Below, piece by piece: positions 42,318 to 51,290 of a stretch of DNA of 64,000 bases. Below the pieces are notes generated by a model. The model worked only from the letters and a program-made list of their open reading frames with translations, made no database searches and was not told the origin of the DNA. Position 1 is the stretch's first letter. Each line of letters opens with the position of its first letter. This DNA is from M55B112 sp964539395 (GTDB lineage Bacteria > Bacteroidota > Bacteroidia > Bacteroidales > GCA-2748055): the NCBI GenBank assembly GCA_964539395.1, contig CAZIIU010000014.1, positions 9,088 to 73,087 on the forward strand. The letters run 5' to 3'. The position numbers and the translations under genes were made by a program.

Positions 42318-42374
42318 TTAGAATGATAATTATATTGTTATATACTAATTAGTTAAATAAATACTTTTTACGTG
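42318..42374 (+). repeat. AT-rich element, copy 2
   Basis: Aligned without gaps to 20302-20358, about three quarters of positions agree, including the block TTAGTTAAATA. At copy 1 the element ends at a start codon; here the equivalent codon is GTG followed by a stop after five codons, so no gene follows. It may be a stranded promoter, a family of promoters, or the relic of a small mobile repeat. Confidence 0.6.
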
Positions 42375-42594
42375 AGAAGGGATAAATGATACAAAGATTA
42401 TTATGAAATTTATCAACCGGACAAACATATCCTACTGAAAGTGGCAAAACAGACCGTACTGATCAGCTTTTTCAGGTACCTTCCAGGTCAAAAGCTATGG
42501 GCCATGATGCAAATGGTGATCATCCCACGCCGACACCTCAATCCGCTTAGCACACCTTGCACGCACTGCCTCCCAGGGAAAGTCGACCGTAACA

Positions 42595-42760
42595 TTCAGG
42601 CTGGAAACAAATCGCCCCGAACCTGGTTGCTACCAGCTTGAATTCAGGCTGGAAACAAATCGCCCCGAACCTGGTTGCTACCAGCTTGAACTCAGGCTGG
42701 AAACAAATCGCCCCGAACCTGGTTATTACCTGTTTAAGCTCAGGCTGCTAAATAATCTGT
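42595..42760. repeat. 48-bp tandem repeat, about 3.3 copies
   Basis: Units begin at 42595, 42643 and 42691, with a partial fourth at 42739. Each unit contains TCAGGCTGGAAACAAATCGC, CCCGAACCTGGTT and a variable end. The first two are almost identical; the third diverges only at its last bases. The array is gene-free and lies about 110 bp before the trehalose-phosphatase-like start. Confidence 0.93.
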
Positions 42761-42872
42761 ATTTCAGGCAACTCCAAAAAACTGAATAAGTCAAAAAGAA
42801 GGCAGCAGCAGGTAAAGTTAAAAAACAAAACATAAATACAGACCGGAAAATAACCGGGCCTCCTCACCCATA

Positions 42873-44183
42873 TTGGCACGATTTTGGAATAATAGAAAGA
42901 GAAAGATTATATTTGTCCTTGTGGAAAAGAAGAAGATCAAAATTAACAACATCAATGCTGTTATACTCCTATTGAAATCTGATCCTCCTCCAATGGAGGA
43001 GTTTCAAAAGTGGAAAAACCTGAAAATCAATATCCTCTCATTTAATCAAACTGCCGGCGAACCAACCAGGAAACATTACAGCACTGAAAAGAATGACTTT
43101 TCTATCACCCATATAACTTCAAAAATGGAAAAGTCACGCGTCTCCGCGAGGTTAAGAAAAATCATAGCTGAAGAAGAATTAAATCCCGGACTTACGGTTC
43201 TTTTCGCAGACGATCCCGATTTGATCAAGGCATCCAGAAAAAAAGGGTTGTATTTAATTGCCGGTATCACTACGGGGGAAACCACTAAAAAATCGATGTA
43301 TGATGCAGGAGCTCACATTGTTATTGAAGGGCTTGATAACATCCGGTTATTTAAAGGTACGGAAGGGGCCAAACCGGAGTTTTCCCAACATATTCCGGGA
43401 CTTTTCGAACAAATGGATCATTTTAAAAGCCTTTTGAGCAATAAAAAACCGGTATTTTTTCTCGATTATGACGGCACCCTCTCCAAAATTGTGGATAATC
43501 CGAAAAAAGCAATTCTGAACGACAATACCAGGCGCCTGTTGCATGAATTGGCGAATATCTACACTGTTGCCGTTGTAAGTGGTAGGGACAAGTCTGATAT
43601 CCAGTCATTTATTGAATTAGATAATATTATTTATGCGGGCAGTCATGGTTTTCGCATAACCGGACCAGGAGGCATGCACATGGAAATGGAAAGTGCCCGG
43701 GAACTGCTACCCCGACTGGACCAGATGGAAGAAGAGCTGACAAGGAGTCTGGAAAAGGAGATTCCTGGCGTTCTGATCGAAAAGAAGTACTTTGCAATTG
43801 CCATTCATTACAGGAATGCCCCGCGTGGCTCCTATTCGCGAATAATAGAGCAGGTAAAAACCACCATCGGTGCAGATAAAGATTTTAAGATCGGCCGTGG
43901 AAAGAAACTACTGGAGATTAAGCCTTCCCTGAACTGGCATAAGGGAAAAGCACTCGAATGGATCATGGAACAGCTGAATTTTTCATGGCCCGAGGAATAC
44001 CTGCCCCTATATGTGGGTGATGATGTCACCGACGAAGATGCATTCCGAACCCTTTCTGATAATGGTATCGGAATAATTGTAGGACAGCACAGCCTGCTCT
44101 CGGCAGCAAATTACCGGCTGGAAAATGTGGATGAGGTGGATGCATTTATTAAATACATTGTAAATCAGTATCAAAGGAGATGA
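42873..44183 (+). CDS. Trehalose-phosphatase (OtsB-like HAD enzyme) with N-terminal extra domain
   Basis: The C-terminal half (about 190-436) is a HAD-superfamily trehalose-6-phosphate phosphatase: motif I FFLDYDGTLSKIVDNP, motif II VAVVSGRDKSDIQSF, the GSHGFRI segment, GKKLLEIKPSLNWHKGKAL, and motif IV YVGDDVTDEDAFR. It would make trehalose, a stress protectant. The first 185 residues include LTVLFADDPDLIKASRKKGL and AGAHIVIEGLDNIRLF, resembling the latter part of a HAD domain, as in long OtsB2-type proteins. OtsA is not in the window. The start is uncertain: TTG 42873 gives the longest frame; GTG 42921 or ATG 42993 are alternatives, and none has a clear ribosome site. Confidence 0.85.
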   Translation: MARFWNNRKRKIIFVLVEKKKIKINNINAVILLLKSDPPPMEEFQKWKNLKINILSFNQTAGEPTRKHYSTEKNDFSITHITSKMEKSRVSARLRKIIAEEELNPGLTVLFADDPDLIKASRKKGLYLIAGITTGETTKKSMYDAGAHIVIEGLDNIRLFKGTEGAKPEFSQHIPGLFEQMDHFKSLLSNKKPVFFLDYDGTLSKIVDNPKKAILNDNTRRLLHELANIYTVAVVSGRDKSDIQSFIELDNIIYAGSHGFRITGPGGMHMEMESARELLPRLDQMEEELTRSLEKEIPGVLIEKKYFAIAIHYRNAPRGSYSRIIEQVKTTIGADKDFKIGRGKKLLEIKPSLNWHKGKALEWIMEQLNFSWPEEYLPLYVGDDVTDEDAFRTLSDNGIGIIVGQHSLLSAANYRLENVDEVDAFIKYIVNQYQRR

Positions 44184-44327
44184 TGCTAACTTCCCGTATG
44201 CACATTTCAACTGGTTTCCCTCAACCTGTACAACCGACACCGGCACCCACTAAAGATGCGTTGGTAATTCAGACATAAAAAGGAGGAATTTATCTCGCGA
44301 AATACAGCTTAATGATGGCAACAACGG

Positions 44328-45158
44328 CTATCCCTGCTTTCCGGTAATAATCACATATTGTCGTCGTTTTCGGAGGAGGCGGATATTCAGCTCTACATTA
44401 ATGGCGTAGAAAGTTTTAAGTACAGTGTCGCTGATAAAATGTTTCTTCCTCATGGTCTTCAGCCAGTAAGGGTAACGCATGAAGCTTCTAACGACATTGT
44501 CAGAGATGTCTTCAAACTTTTCAACAGATAGTCCCGCCCGGTTAAACGCCTCATCGTATGCATCTTCAGTCCAGTGATTCATGTGCATATTTTTTTTCCA
44601 TGACCGGCGTATGATCCGATTTCTCCGTGGCCTTTTCAAGATATCTGCGATCAGGAAATGTCCGCCGGGTTTCAGCACCCGCCTAACCTCACTTAAGAAT
44701 GCAGGCTTGTCGGGATAATGAAAGGCACTTTCAATGTTCAGCACAAAATCATAAGAGTTTTCAGGAATTTCCCTGAGGTTTTGTGCATCTCCAACTTCAA
44801 AATTGACATCCTTTAATTCCAGCTTTGCTGCCTCCCCTTTCGCAATTTCAATGTTTGCAGGATTCAGATCAACACCTTTTATGAAAGAGGGTCCATACTT
44901 CTGCAGAATATAGATCGACTGCACCCCGTTACCACATCCGATCTCCAGCATCGATTTCCCCTCTGCCGGAGGCAGCTGGCGCATACAATAATCGGTCAGA
45001 TTCTTCTGCGCAGTATAAAAGCTGTCATCCTCATTCACATAAAAGGGATAGTGCAGCATCGTATACTCCTCATTCAATCGCCTGAGGGCCTCATTCATTG
45101 ATCTGTAATAACCGTCGGTTGTAAAACCCGACTTCAACATGGAGATAATCCCTGACAT
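44328..45158 (-). CDS. SAM-dependent class I methyltransferase
   Basis: The 276-residue protein has the methyltransferase core at about 60-180: motif I MLEIGCGNGVQSIYIL, acidic loop KGVDLNPANIEIA, motif II YDFVLNIESAFHYPDK and post-motif RRVLKPGGHFLIADIL. It resembles sterol/tocopherol/ubiquinone-type (Methyltransf_11) small-molecule enzymes, and the KTMRKKHF region near the C terminus may bind the acceptor. Acceptor unknown. An 8-bp inverted repeat lies upstream at 45183-45205. Confidence 0.88.
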   Translation of the reverse strand: MSGIISMLKSGFTTDGYYRSMNEALRRLNEEYTMLHYPFYVNEDDSFYTAQKNLTDYCMRQLPPAEGKSMLEIGCGNGVQSIYILQKYGPSFIKGVDLNPANIEIAKGEAAKLELKDVNFEVGDAQNLREIPENSYDFVLNIESAFHYPDKPAFLSEVRRVLKPGGHFLIADILKRPRRNRIIRRSWKKNMHMNHWTEDAYDEAFNRAGLSVEKFEDISDNVVRSFMRYPYWLKTMRKKHFISDTVLKTFYAINVELNIRLLRKRRQYVIITGKQG

Positions 45159-45611
45159 AGATTTTTATCTTTATCTTGTTTATTATGATGATACTTCCAT
45201 CATAAAAATTTTACCGGACCGGCTTAAAAAATACCGGGTGCAAAGTAAGTCATATTAATACATGGATCAAAATTTATCTCAAAACACTTACAGTTCCCTT
45301 TATGATCCATATAGAATACACAAGCTGACCCTCAGAAAACCAAGATAAACAAACAGAAAAACCTACGTTATACTCAGTGAAAACAGATTAAATGGAAAGC
45401 ACAACAAGCTTAAAACCGCATTAAAGTATAACCCGCCTCCAGGTAAATACCTTGTCGGCCGTATGCACTATCAAAAAAAAGTTGCCTGGTATTATGTCTT
45501 ATATACAGAAAGCCTGTACCCTCTCACCGGTCTCCCAATATCTTAAATATTTTTGGAACCACCTTGCACCAGGCTGATCCGTCGTGTAACTGCCCGGTAT
45601 GGTTCAATGTG
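45159..45611. other. 453-bp intergenic region
   Basis: Contains an inverted repeat TTATGATG (45183-45190) and CATCATAA (45198-45205), 25 bp before the methyltransferase start on the minus strand, which may be an operator. No gene is seen in the rest. Confidence 0.5.
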
Positions 45612-45803
45612 CTAATCGGTCCGTTTTATGATCTCGGCTTTACGGTGACCATAAGGGAGCGATCCCCCCTCCTCTTCCTTCAATTGCTTCCATGCACGCG
45701 CAATGATCAGATCATCCACATCACTCTTCTTACATGGCACCTCCACCACATATTCCTCATAGGCATAAGTGGCGATATTTAGTTTTACAATTGCTTTTCC
45801 CAT
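45612..45803 (-). CDS. Small uncharacterised protein
   Basis: The 63-residue product from ATG 45803 (MGKAIVKLNIATYAYEEYVVEVPCKKSDVDDLIIARAW...) is well-formed: alternating beta strand pattern, then a helix (DDLIIARAWKQLKEEEGG) and a basic end (HRKAEIIKRTD). Acidic and basic residues are balanced and the length is complete. I do not recognise the family. The longer frame to 45836 adds an unlikely 11 residues. No partner gene is adjacent. Confidence 0.6.
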   Translation of the reverse strand: MGKAIVKLNIATYAYEEYVVEVPCKKSDVDDLIIARAWKQLKEEEGGSLPYGHRKAEIIKRTD

Positions 45804-46185
45804 TGTACTGCATATTAGGTAAGTCAGATCAAACATACTAAATTCCGTTGAATTCTCATATTATTTTCTTCCCGACAGCATGCAACAGCTGCAATTGTCG
45901 TCGCATACCGCTGTGATGAGTTCACCTGATACCCCCGAATGGATCTTCCGAAGCATCAGCGAGGAGAGCATAAAGAATCAATCCGGCTGGAACCCTGGTT
46001 AGTTCCGGTCATACAACCAGGAGGCTTTTTACGGGCAGCAGCAGGACGGGCAACGTGACCCGGAGCTGTTCCTTCCGTCCTCCTGAAACATATTAAATCA
46101 TGCGATGTTATATCCTACAAGACCGGCAGTGTAGAAAGTTTTCTGAAAGTAATTACCTTTACAGTACTCAAAACGATCTGATAAA
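45804..46185. other. 382-bp intergenic region
   Basis: No firm gene. A 40-codon plus-strand open frame (45880-46002, beginning MQQLQLSSHTAV) exists but has no recognisable feature or ribosome site. The end carries an imperfect -7-like TACCTTTA about 30 bp before the aminotransferase start. Confidence 0.4.
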
Positions 46186-47031
46186 ATGCAATCCGGCATG
46201 ACCCAGGACCCTATTTGCTATTTCAACGGGGAGATGATCCGCTATTCTAAACTGCACCTGCATATCTCCGATCTGCTGATACAACGCGGATACGGCATCT
46301 TCGATTTCTTTCGTGCCAGGAGGGGCGAAATCCCCTGGTTCAGTGACTACACCGATCGGCTTTTCAACTCCATGCATCTGTCGGAAATCGTTCCACCGGT
46401 AAGCCGCGATGAGTTCACGAAAATAGTCGATGACCTCCGCGAAAGGAACGGACTCGCCAACGGATCATTCAAGGTAATCGCCACCGGCGGCTACTCCGAT
46501 TCACTCGATTCTGTTTCCGGAGCGCCAAATTTCCTGGTATTAAACCTCCCCTGGCGGTCCCCGGAAGCAGCGACTTTCCAAAATGGCGTTCCCCTGGTAA
46601 GCTACGAATATGTGCGGCCAAATGCTGAGATTAAAACCCTGAATTATTTTAATACCATGCGTCTCAGGAAAAAAATGCAGAAGTTTGATGCACCCGATGT
46701 GCTGTTCCATACAGACACCATTACCGAAGCCTCACGTGCAAACCTCTTTTTCGTCAGGAACGGTGAGGTCATTACACCGGGGAACGATATTCTGTTCGGC
46801 GTAACCCGAAAGCAGGTTCTGTCGCTGTTCGATGGTATACGGGTGGAAAAGGTCCGCTACGGGCAGCTTCACGAATATAACGAGATCTTTATGGCATCGA
46901 CATCAAAGGATATCACCCCCATCGTGGCGGTCGACGGACTCAAAATCGGTAACGGCCGACCCGGTGAATTCACACGTGAAGTACAGGAGGCGTTCCGGTC
47001 ACGCGACTGGCTACCGGGTTATAAAGATTGA
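46186..47031 (+). CDS. Class IV aminotransferase (D-amino-acid/branched-chain type)
   Basis: The 281-residue PLP enzyme has the class IV fold: YFNGEMI and LLIQRGYGIFDFFRARRGE near the start, an arginine-rich second block, the PLP lysine in EIKTLNYFNTMRLRKKM, then DTITEASRANLFFVRNGEVITP and GVTRKQVLSL. It transfers the amino group between a 2-oxo acid and an amino acid; the substrate (D-alanine, branched-chain or aminodeoxychorismate) cannot be told. ATG at 46186 or the Met at 46198 are both possible. A histidine kinase gene follows 6 bp downstream. Confidence 0.9.
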   Translation: MQSGMTQDPICYFNGEMIRYSKLHLHISDLLIQRGYGIFDFFRARRGEIPWFSDYTDRLFNSMHLSEIVPPVSRDEFTKIVDDLRERNGLANGSFKVIATGGYSDSLDSVSGAPNFLVLNLPWRSPEAATFQNGVPLVSYEYVRPNAEIKTLNYFNTMRLRKKMQKFDAPDVLFHTDTITEASRANLFFVRNGEVITPGNDILFGVTRKQVLSLFDGIRVEKVRYGQLHEYNEIFMASTSKDITPIVAVDGLKIGNGRPGEFTREVQEAFRSRDWLPGYKD

Positions 47032-47037
47032 ACATGT

Positions 47038-48810
47038 ATGAACAAAAGAAAAATAATACTAAGCTACAGGCAGAAACTGCTGCTGAACTTTTCGGTCATC
47101 TTCTCCATTTTCACGGTTCTGGTGCTGGTGTTCCAGTTTGAAAGGGAAAGGAACTTCAGAATTAGCAATTTCGAAGTCACACTCGATAACATTGCAGAAC
47201 TTACACATAATTATATCCGGCAAAATGATTTGCCTGCTTCAGGAAATTACAACCCAATCGACTCCCTTGCCCGGATCGTTCCCGGGTTCAATATCAGGAT
47301 CACGCTTATTGCCAGGGATGGGAAGGTGCTGTACGATAATGAGGTGCCGGATGTCGGCACTATGGAAAACCACCTGCATCGACCGGAAGTAGAGGAGACC
47401 CATAAGACCGGAGTTGGCAGAAACATCAGGAAATCCAGTACTACTGGAAGCAGTTACTACTATTATGTAAAGACATTTCCTGACTACTATATCAGGACTG
47501 CATCGTTGTACAATATCCAGGTGAAGGATTACCTCCATGTCGAGCGTATCTTCTTCCTCTACCTGCTCTTTCTCTTCATCCTTATAGCACTCACGCTCAG
47601 AATACTTACAAGCAGGGTGTCTCAGACAATTACCAGGCTCAAGGATTTTGCCGTTCAACTCCACAATGGCAGGGAACCGGTTAAACAGATCAGCTTTCCT
47701 TCCGATGAGTTGGGGATCATCGGCAGCCAGATCACATCAATTTACCGTGAACTTAATGAAGCCAAAGAGCAGATATCCATTGAAAAGGAGAAACTATTCA
47801 GTCACCTGAACGCTCTGAATGAAGGCATCGCCTTTTTCACGTCAAATAAGATAAATATACTAACCAACCAACACTTCATCCAAAACCTGAATTTGGTGTC
47901 AAAACGATCGAATATCACTCCTGGTGAGATTTTTGAAATCAGGGAGTTATGCCCTATAAACGACTTTATTGACGAGCAGCTGATAAAAACATTTGATTCC
48001 GATTCAGCAACTCTGCCTGTAAAGGAGCTCCTGCTTCAAAACAGCGGCCGGTATTTCAGTGTGAAGTGCATGTTTTTTGCTGACAAAAGTTTCGAGATTC
48101 TGATCACGGAAACTACCAAATTAGAGAAGCGGCGTCTGATCAAGCAGCAGATGACATCCAACATAGCCCATGAATTAAAAACGCCGGTGACTTCTGTACT
48201 TGGCTACCTTGAAACACTTCAGCAGGAAGATGTTCCGGAGAATACCAGGAAATACTTTATTGACCGGGCACTTGCACAAGCTGTAAGATTATCGGAGTTG
48301 ATCTCCGATATATCTTCGCTAAACAGGATCGAAGAGGCAGGTGAAAACTTTATGTTTGAGCAGGTGAAACTCAGGGAGATTGTGGATGAGGTACATGAAC
48401 ACCTGAAGATAAAACTTGAAGCACTCCGGATAAGTGTGAATATTGACCTCCCGGAGAACATCACCCTTTTAGGCAATGTTTCATTGCTCTACTCAATCTT
48501 CTATAACCTTTTCGACAATGTCATTAAATACGGCGGTGAAGGTATAGCGATCAACCTTGTAAATTACCTTGAAGATAAAAAGTACTACTATTTCTCCTTT
48601 TCCAATACCGGGAACAGCATCGACGAGAACCATCTCCCCCGTATTTTCGAGCGGTTTTACCGCATCGACGACGGACGTTCGAGACAGACCGGGGGAACAG
48701 GACTCGGCCTCTCCATTGTGAAGAATGCCGTTGAACTGCACCAGGGACGAATTACCGCCCGCAACTATAAAGAGGGTGGTGTTGAGTTCCTCTTCTCACT
48801 CACGAAATAA
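47038..48810 (+). CDS. Sensor histidine kinase, PhoR/WalK-like
   Basis: The 590-residue sensor has two membrane helices (about 13-28 and 175-195) framing a periplasmic domain with GFNIRITLIARDGKVLYDN, a short HAMP-like linker and a PAS-like region. The dimerisation motif SNIAHELKTPVTSV carries the phosphorylated His378. The ATPase domain has N-box NLFDNVIKYGG and G-boxes with GGTGLGLSIVKNAVEL. No response regulator is adjacent, so its partner lies elsewhere. The signal is unknown. Close spacing to the aminotransferase suggests co-transcription, although the functional link is unclear. Confidence 0.92.
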   Translation: MNKRKIILSYRQKLLLNFSVIFSIFTVLVLVFQFERERNFRISNFEVTLDNIAELTHNYIRQNDLPASGNYNPIDSLARIVPGFNIRITLIARDGKVLYDNEVPDVGTMENHLHRPEVEETHKTGVGRNIRKSSTTGSSYYYYVKTFPDYYIRTASLYNIQVKDYLHVERIFFLYLLFLFILIALTLRILTSRVSQTITRLKDFAVQLHNGREPVKQISFPSDELGIIGSQITSIYRELNEAKEQISIEKEKLFSHLNALNEGIAFFTSNKINILTNQHFIQNLNLVSKRSNITPGEIFEIRELCPINDFIDEQLIKTFDSDSATLPVKELLLQNSGRYFSVKCMFFADKSFEILITETTKLEKRRLIKQQMTSNIAHELKTPVTSVLGYLETLQQEDVPENTRKYFIDRALAQAVRLSELISDISSLNRIEEAGENFMFEQVKLREIVDEVHEHLKIKLEALRISVNIDLPENITLLGNVSLLYSIFYNLFDNVIKYGGEGIAINLVNYLEDKKYYYFSFSNTGNSIDENHLPRIFERFYRIDDGRSRQTGGTGLGLSIVKNAVELHQGRITARNYKEGGVEFLFSLTK

Positions 48811-48929
48811 TGCAGTATTTCTGTTTCCCGCGTTCCATTACTCCAACAGAAACTTTCCATCCTCTGTCCGGAGTATCAATGAATCCACCTTTATGTAAGT
48901 CCTGCTACAGGATAAAACTGCTGTAAGGA

Positions 48930-49154
48930 TTATCTGGAACGTGACTGAATCAAACGTACCAGTGATGCAGTAAGAATACTGGTACCTGTCTGCACTGCTG
49001 CAATCTTCAGGGAATTCATAAAATATACCCTGAAATTTCGAAAGCTCTCTTTAATTAAATTTTCGTGCAACAGGGCATCATTCCTGAGATTTGCCCTGGC
49101 AAGCCTTATATCACTCTCTGTTCTGAGCCGTGTAAAATCAAATTGTTTTTTCAT
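48930..49154 (-). CDS. Small uncharacterised protein, downstream of holin-like gene
   Basis: About 74 residues (MKKQFDFTRLRTESDIRLARANLRNDALLHENLIKES...). Mostly helical, with one possible amphipathic or membrane-facing helix (YFMNSLKIAAVQTGTSILTASLVRLI) and a basic end. Start at ATG 49154, 15 bp after the stop of the holin-like gene, so they are probably co-transcribed. Similar small proteins accompany YtxH/holin-type genes in Bacteroidota. Function unknown. Confidence 0.65.
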   Translation of the reverse strand: MKKQFDFTRLRTESDIRLARANLRNDALLHENLIKESFRNFRVYFMNSLKIAAVQTGTSILTASLVRLIQSRSR

Positions 49155-49169
49155 CTGACAGCACAATTA

Positions 49170-49535
49170 TTACGATGATGCATCATCTCCTGAAAAAAGT
49201 ATTTTCGAAATATTCTTTATCAAGCTTCTGCCAAAAATTACTTTTCTTAAAAGAAATACCAGGACGAGGATTAGCAGGAAAAAAACTGCAGAGATCAGGA
49301 ATCCCTGTGAAATGTTCCCGGTCCGCTCTCCATACCAGAAGCTAAAAGAAAACATCAGAAAAATGGCCGCTGCAAAAACAGAAAGGATTAAGGAAATAGA
49401 GGAAAACAGAAAAAGTCCTGCCCGGGAAGTCTTCTGCAACAACTCAAGCTTAAAAAGATCCAGCTTTACCTGCAGATAATCTTTCAACACATCTGTAACT
49501 GACGAGAGATTTTTGGATAAATCTGATTTGGCCAT
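49170..49535 (-). CDS. Phage-holin-3_6-type membrane protein
   Basis: The 121-residue protein has two membrane helices (about 43-66 and 78-96) after a helical N terminus (LKDYLQVKLDLFKLELLQKTSR). This fits the Phage_holin_3_6 / DUF1469 family, which occurs in chromosomes far from phages and is linked to envelope stress rather than lysis. It is the middle gene of a YtxH, holin-like, 74-residue-protein group on the minus strand. Confidence 0.82.
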   Translation of the reverse strand: MAKSDLSKNLSSVTDVLKDYLQVKLDLFKLELLQKTSRAGLFLFSSISLILSVFAAAIFLMFSFSFWYGERTGNISQGFLISAVFFLLILVLVFLLRKVIFGRSLIKNISKILFSGDDASS

Positions 49536-49566
49536 AAAGTTACATTTTAAAAATTAATTGTTTCGT

Positions 49567-49896
49567 TTAAGAAGCTGATTTCCTGGCTTGCCGGGCTTTA
49601 TCCTCAACCTTTGAAGCGGCCTGTTTTTGTTGTTCAGCTGCCTTTTCCTTCACCTCTTTTTCAAGGTTGGTGATTTTGGTCTTCAGATCATCTACCAAAT
49701 CATTGAGGTTTTGTTTCATGTTTTCAACCTGCTCATTCACGTTATCAGTAATGTCTGAAGTAATCTTTTTCGATTTCTTCCTGATATTCTTCCTTGTTTT
49801 ACTTCCTTTTTCGGGAGCATAAAGAATACCAATAACTGCACCTGCAGCTGCACCGGTTAAAAACCCCATAAGTGCATTTGATGTTGATTTTTTCAT
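49567..49896 (-). CDS. YtxH-domain protein
   Basis: About 109 residues with the YtxH signature: one membrane segment (GFLTGAAAGAVIGILYAPEKGSKTR) then a long amphipathic helix with Lys/Glu heptads (VNEQVENMKQNLNDLVDDL). YtxH proteins are induced in stress in Gram-positive and Bacteroidota species. I chose ATG 49896 (MKKSTSNALMG); the longer frame adds an unlikely head. First gene of the three-gene group. Confidence 0.88.
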   Translation of the reverse strand: MKKSTSNALMGFLTGAAAGAVIGILYAPEKGSKTRKNIRKKSKKITSDITDNVNEQVENMKQNLNDLVDDLKTKITNLEKEVKEKAAEQQKQAASKVEDKARQARKSAS

Positions 49897-50117
49897 AATT
49901 TGAAATTTTAAAATTTGAATTCCATTTAATATAGGCATTTTTTTGCGGTAAAAAAAAATATTATCATTTATTAACAGGTACCTGAGCTTTTAAATCTAAT
50001 CATTCATCCCATAGAACATCGGGTATTCCTGCTGCAACTTACTGAAGAGCCGGTTCAACCGGCTATCCGCCCTGATATGGTCAATCGTCTGTTTGTTTTC
50101 AGAAACCTGTGATAAAT

Positions 50118-50154
50118 AAAACAGAGGCTGTCATGATGGACAAGCCTCTGTTTT
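50118..50154. terminator. Bidirectional intrinsic terminator
   Basis: Perfect 12-bp arms AAAACAGAGGCT (50118-50129) and AGCCTCTGTTTT (50143-50154) around a 13-nt loop, with T or A runs at each end. On the minus strand it would end the YceI transcript about 50 bp after its stop. Confidence 0.8.
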
Positions 50155-50205
50155 AAGAATACTTCGCCCGGACTCCCGGAATTTCAACCTGGATGCAGGC
50201 ATCCC

Positions 50206-50868
50206 TTAATTCTTCATAAACACTACGTCAAATCTAAGGTTGATCATATCACCGATAAAATCATCCGTGAACTCTGCAAAAACTGTTTTTGATTTAAAAT
50301 TAACGCCCCACAGGGTTCTGTTAATGGCAAATTCATTGGTCATGGCTTCGACCTTATTATCCCCGACTGAAATTACAGCAGGGAAACTGATGCTCTTGGT
50401 TACACCGCGCATGGTAAGGTTTCCTGTAATTTCATGGGTGGGCTTAACACCAGCCTCTGTTGACATTCCCTCTTTCGCTTCAACTGAAACGATTTCAAAT
50501 ACAGCAACAGGATATTCTTCCGTGTAGAAGAAATCCTCTGATTTCAGGTGTCCGACAAGCCGGGCGTTCATATCACCCCCGAGATCGAAATTCTCAATTG
50601 TATTCAGGTCAATCGTAATGCTTCCTCCGGTAACAGTACCATTGTCTACCATTACTTTTCCATCAGTTACAGTTACAACTCCGACATGTTCACCTCCCGG
50701 TTTCGTACCGCGCCAGTTAACAACACTGCCATCTTCAGACAACTCATACACTTCACCTGAAGCCTCTTCGGCCTTTTTTGCATCACCTGTCTTTGCCTCT
50801 TCGGCACTTTTAGGATTGCATGCAAATACCATCACTGCAATAACCGGTATAACAAATATTCTTTTCAT
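50206..50868 (-). CDS. YceI-family lipoprotein
   Basis: The 220-residue protein has a lipoprotein signal (MKRIFVIPVIAVMVFACN, lipobox VFAC) and a short acidic Lys/Glu/Ala linker. A YceI lipocalin-like barrel follows at about 42-218: SVVNWRGTKPGGEHVGVVTV, NARLVGHLKSEDFF, YPVAVFEI, GNLTMRGVTKSI and RTLWGVNF. YceI binds polyisoprenoid lipids and is induced by base or osmotic stress. Anchoring in the inner or outer membrane follows from the lipobox. Confidence 0.93.
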   Translation of the reverse strand: MKRIFVIPVIAVMVFACNPKSAEEAKTGDAKKAEEASGEVYELSEDGSVVNWRGTKPGGEHVGVVTVTDGKVMVDNGTVTGGSITIDLNTIENFDLGGDMNARLVGHLKSEDFFYTEEYPVAVFEIVSVEAKEGMSTEAGVKPTHEITGNLTMRGVTKSISFPAVISVGDNKVEAMTNEFAINRTLWGVNFKSKTVFAEFTDDFIGDMINLRFDVVFMKN

Positions 50869-51290
50869 TGTTTCATCAATTTATAATTTATGTTTTCAAT
50901 CTGACTGACAACATAGTATCAATCGAGAATATAATACACCCAAAGGGAAAAATTGTTCACAGTCAGCTGTTCAATTATTGATGACCTTTTCAAAGTATCG
51001 GGTCCACAGATTTATAAGTCAATTTATAGTTGGACACATTCCAAACAACCAGCTTGAATAATTCCGGTTAGCTTAAATTTGCCATCAAAGGCATGGCTCG
51101 CAAAATCCCTCTTATCTCTCTGTGAAAGAATAACTAAATTTGTTTTGTTGCAAACTTCTTTATATTTTTAGGTGAACGTTACAAAATATTTTTTTCTAAC
51201 AACTACTAAAAGGAAAGGAGGTGGAGTTTTAATAATCATCCGCGGTATATAAAAATGGAGTTTTTATTAATCATTTAAACAACTAACACT
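50869..51290. other. 422-bp divergent intergenic region
   Basis: Separates YceI and the FISUMP gene. It holds the promoter listed at 51139 and, in the leader, an imperfect direct repeat TGGAGTTTTAATAATCAT (51222-51239) and TGGAGTTTTTATTAATCAT (51256-51274). No gene is seen. Confidence 0.55.
51139..51168 (+). promoter_or_regulatory. Bacteroidota-type promoter of the FISUMP gene
   Basis: TTTG (51139-51142), an 18-bp spacer, then TATATTTT (51161-51168), close to the TTTG-N19-TAnnTTTG consensus. Transcription would start about 110 bp before the start codon. Confidence 0.55.

Larger units (their letters stand above)
42050..42872. other. 823-bp gene-free region with repeats
   Basis: The region lies between the divergent sulfatase and trehalose-phosphatase-like genes. 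It holds the AT-rich element copy 2 (42318-42374) and the 48-bp tandem repeat (42595-42760). A 66-codon open frame (42441-42641) ends inside the repeat and has no recognisable feature. No RNA gene was recognised. Confidence 0.6.

Noticed and set aside
42441..42641. 66-codon plus-strand frame entering the 48-bp repeat
   Set aside because: Ends in the repeat, low-quality composition, no ribosome site.
45880..46002. 40-codon plus-strand open frame MQQLQLSSHTAV...
   Set aside because: No recognisable feature or ribosome-binding site; noted only in the intergenic entry.
49170..49535. Holin-like gene as a sign of a prophage
   Set aside because: No other phage gene, integrase or attachment site is nearby; the family is often chromosomal and grouped with YtxH.
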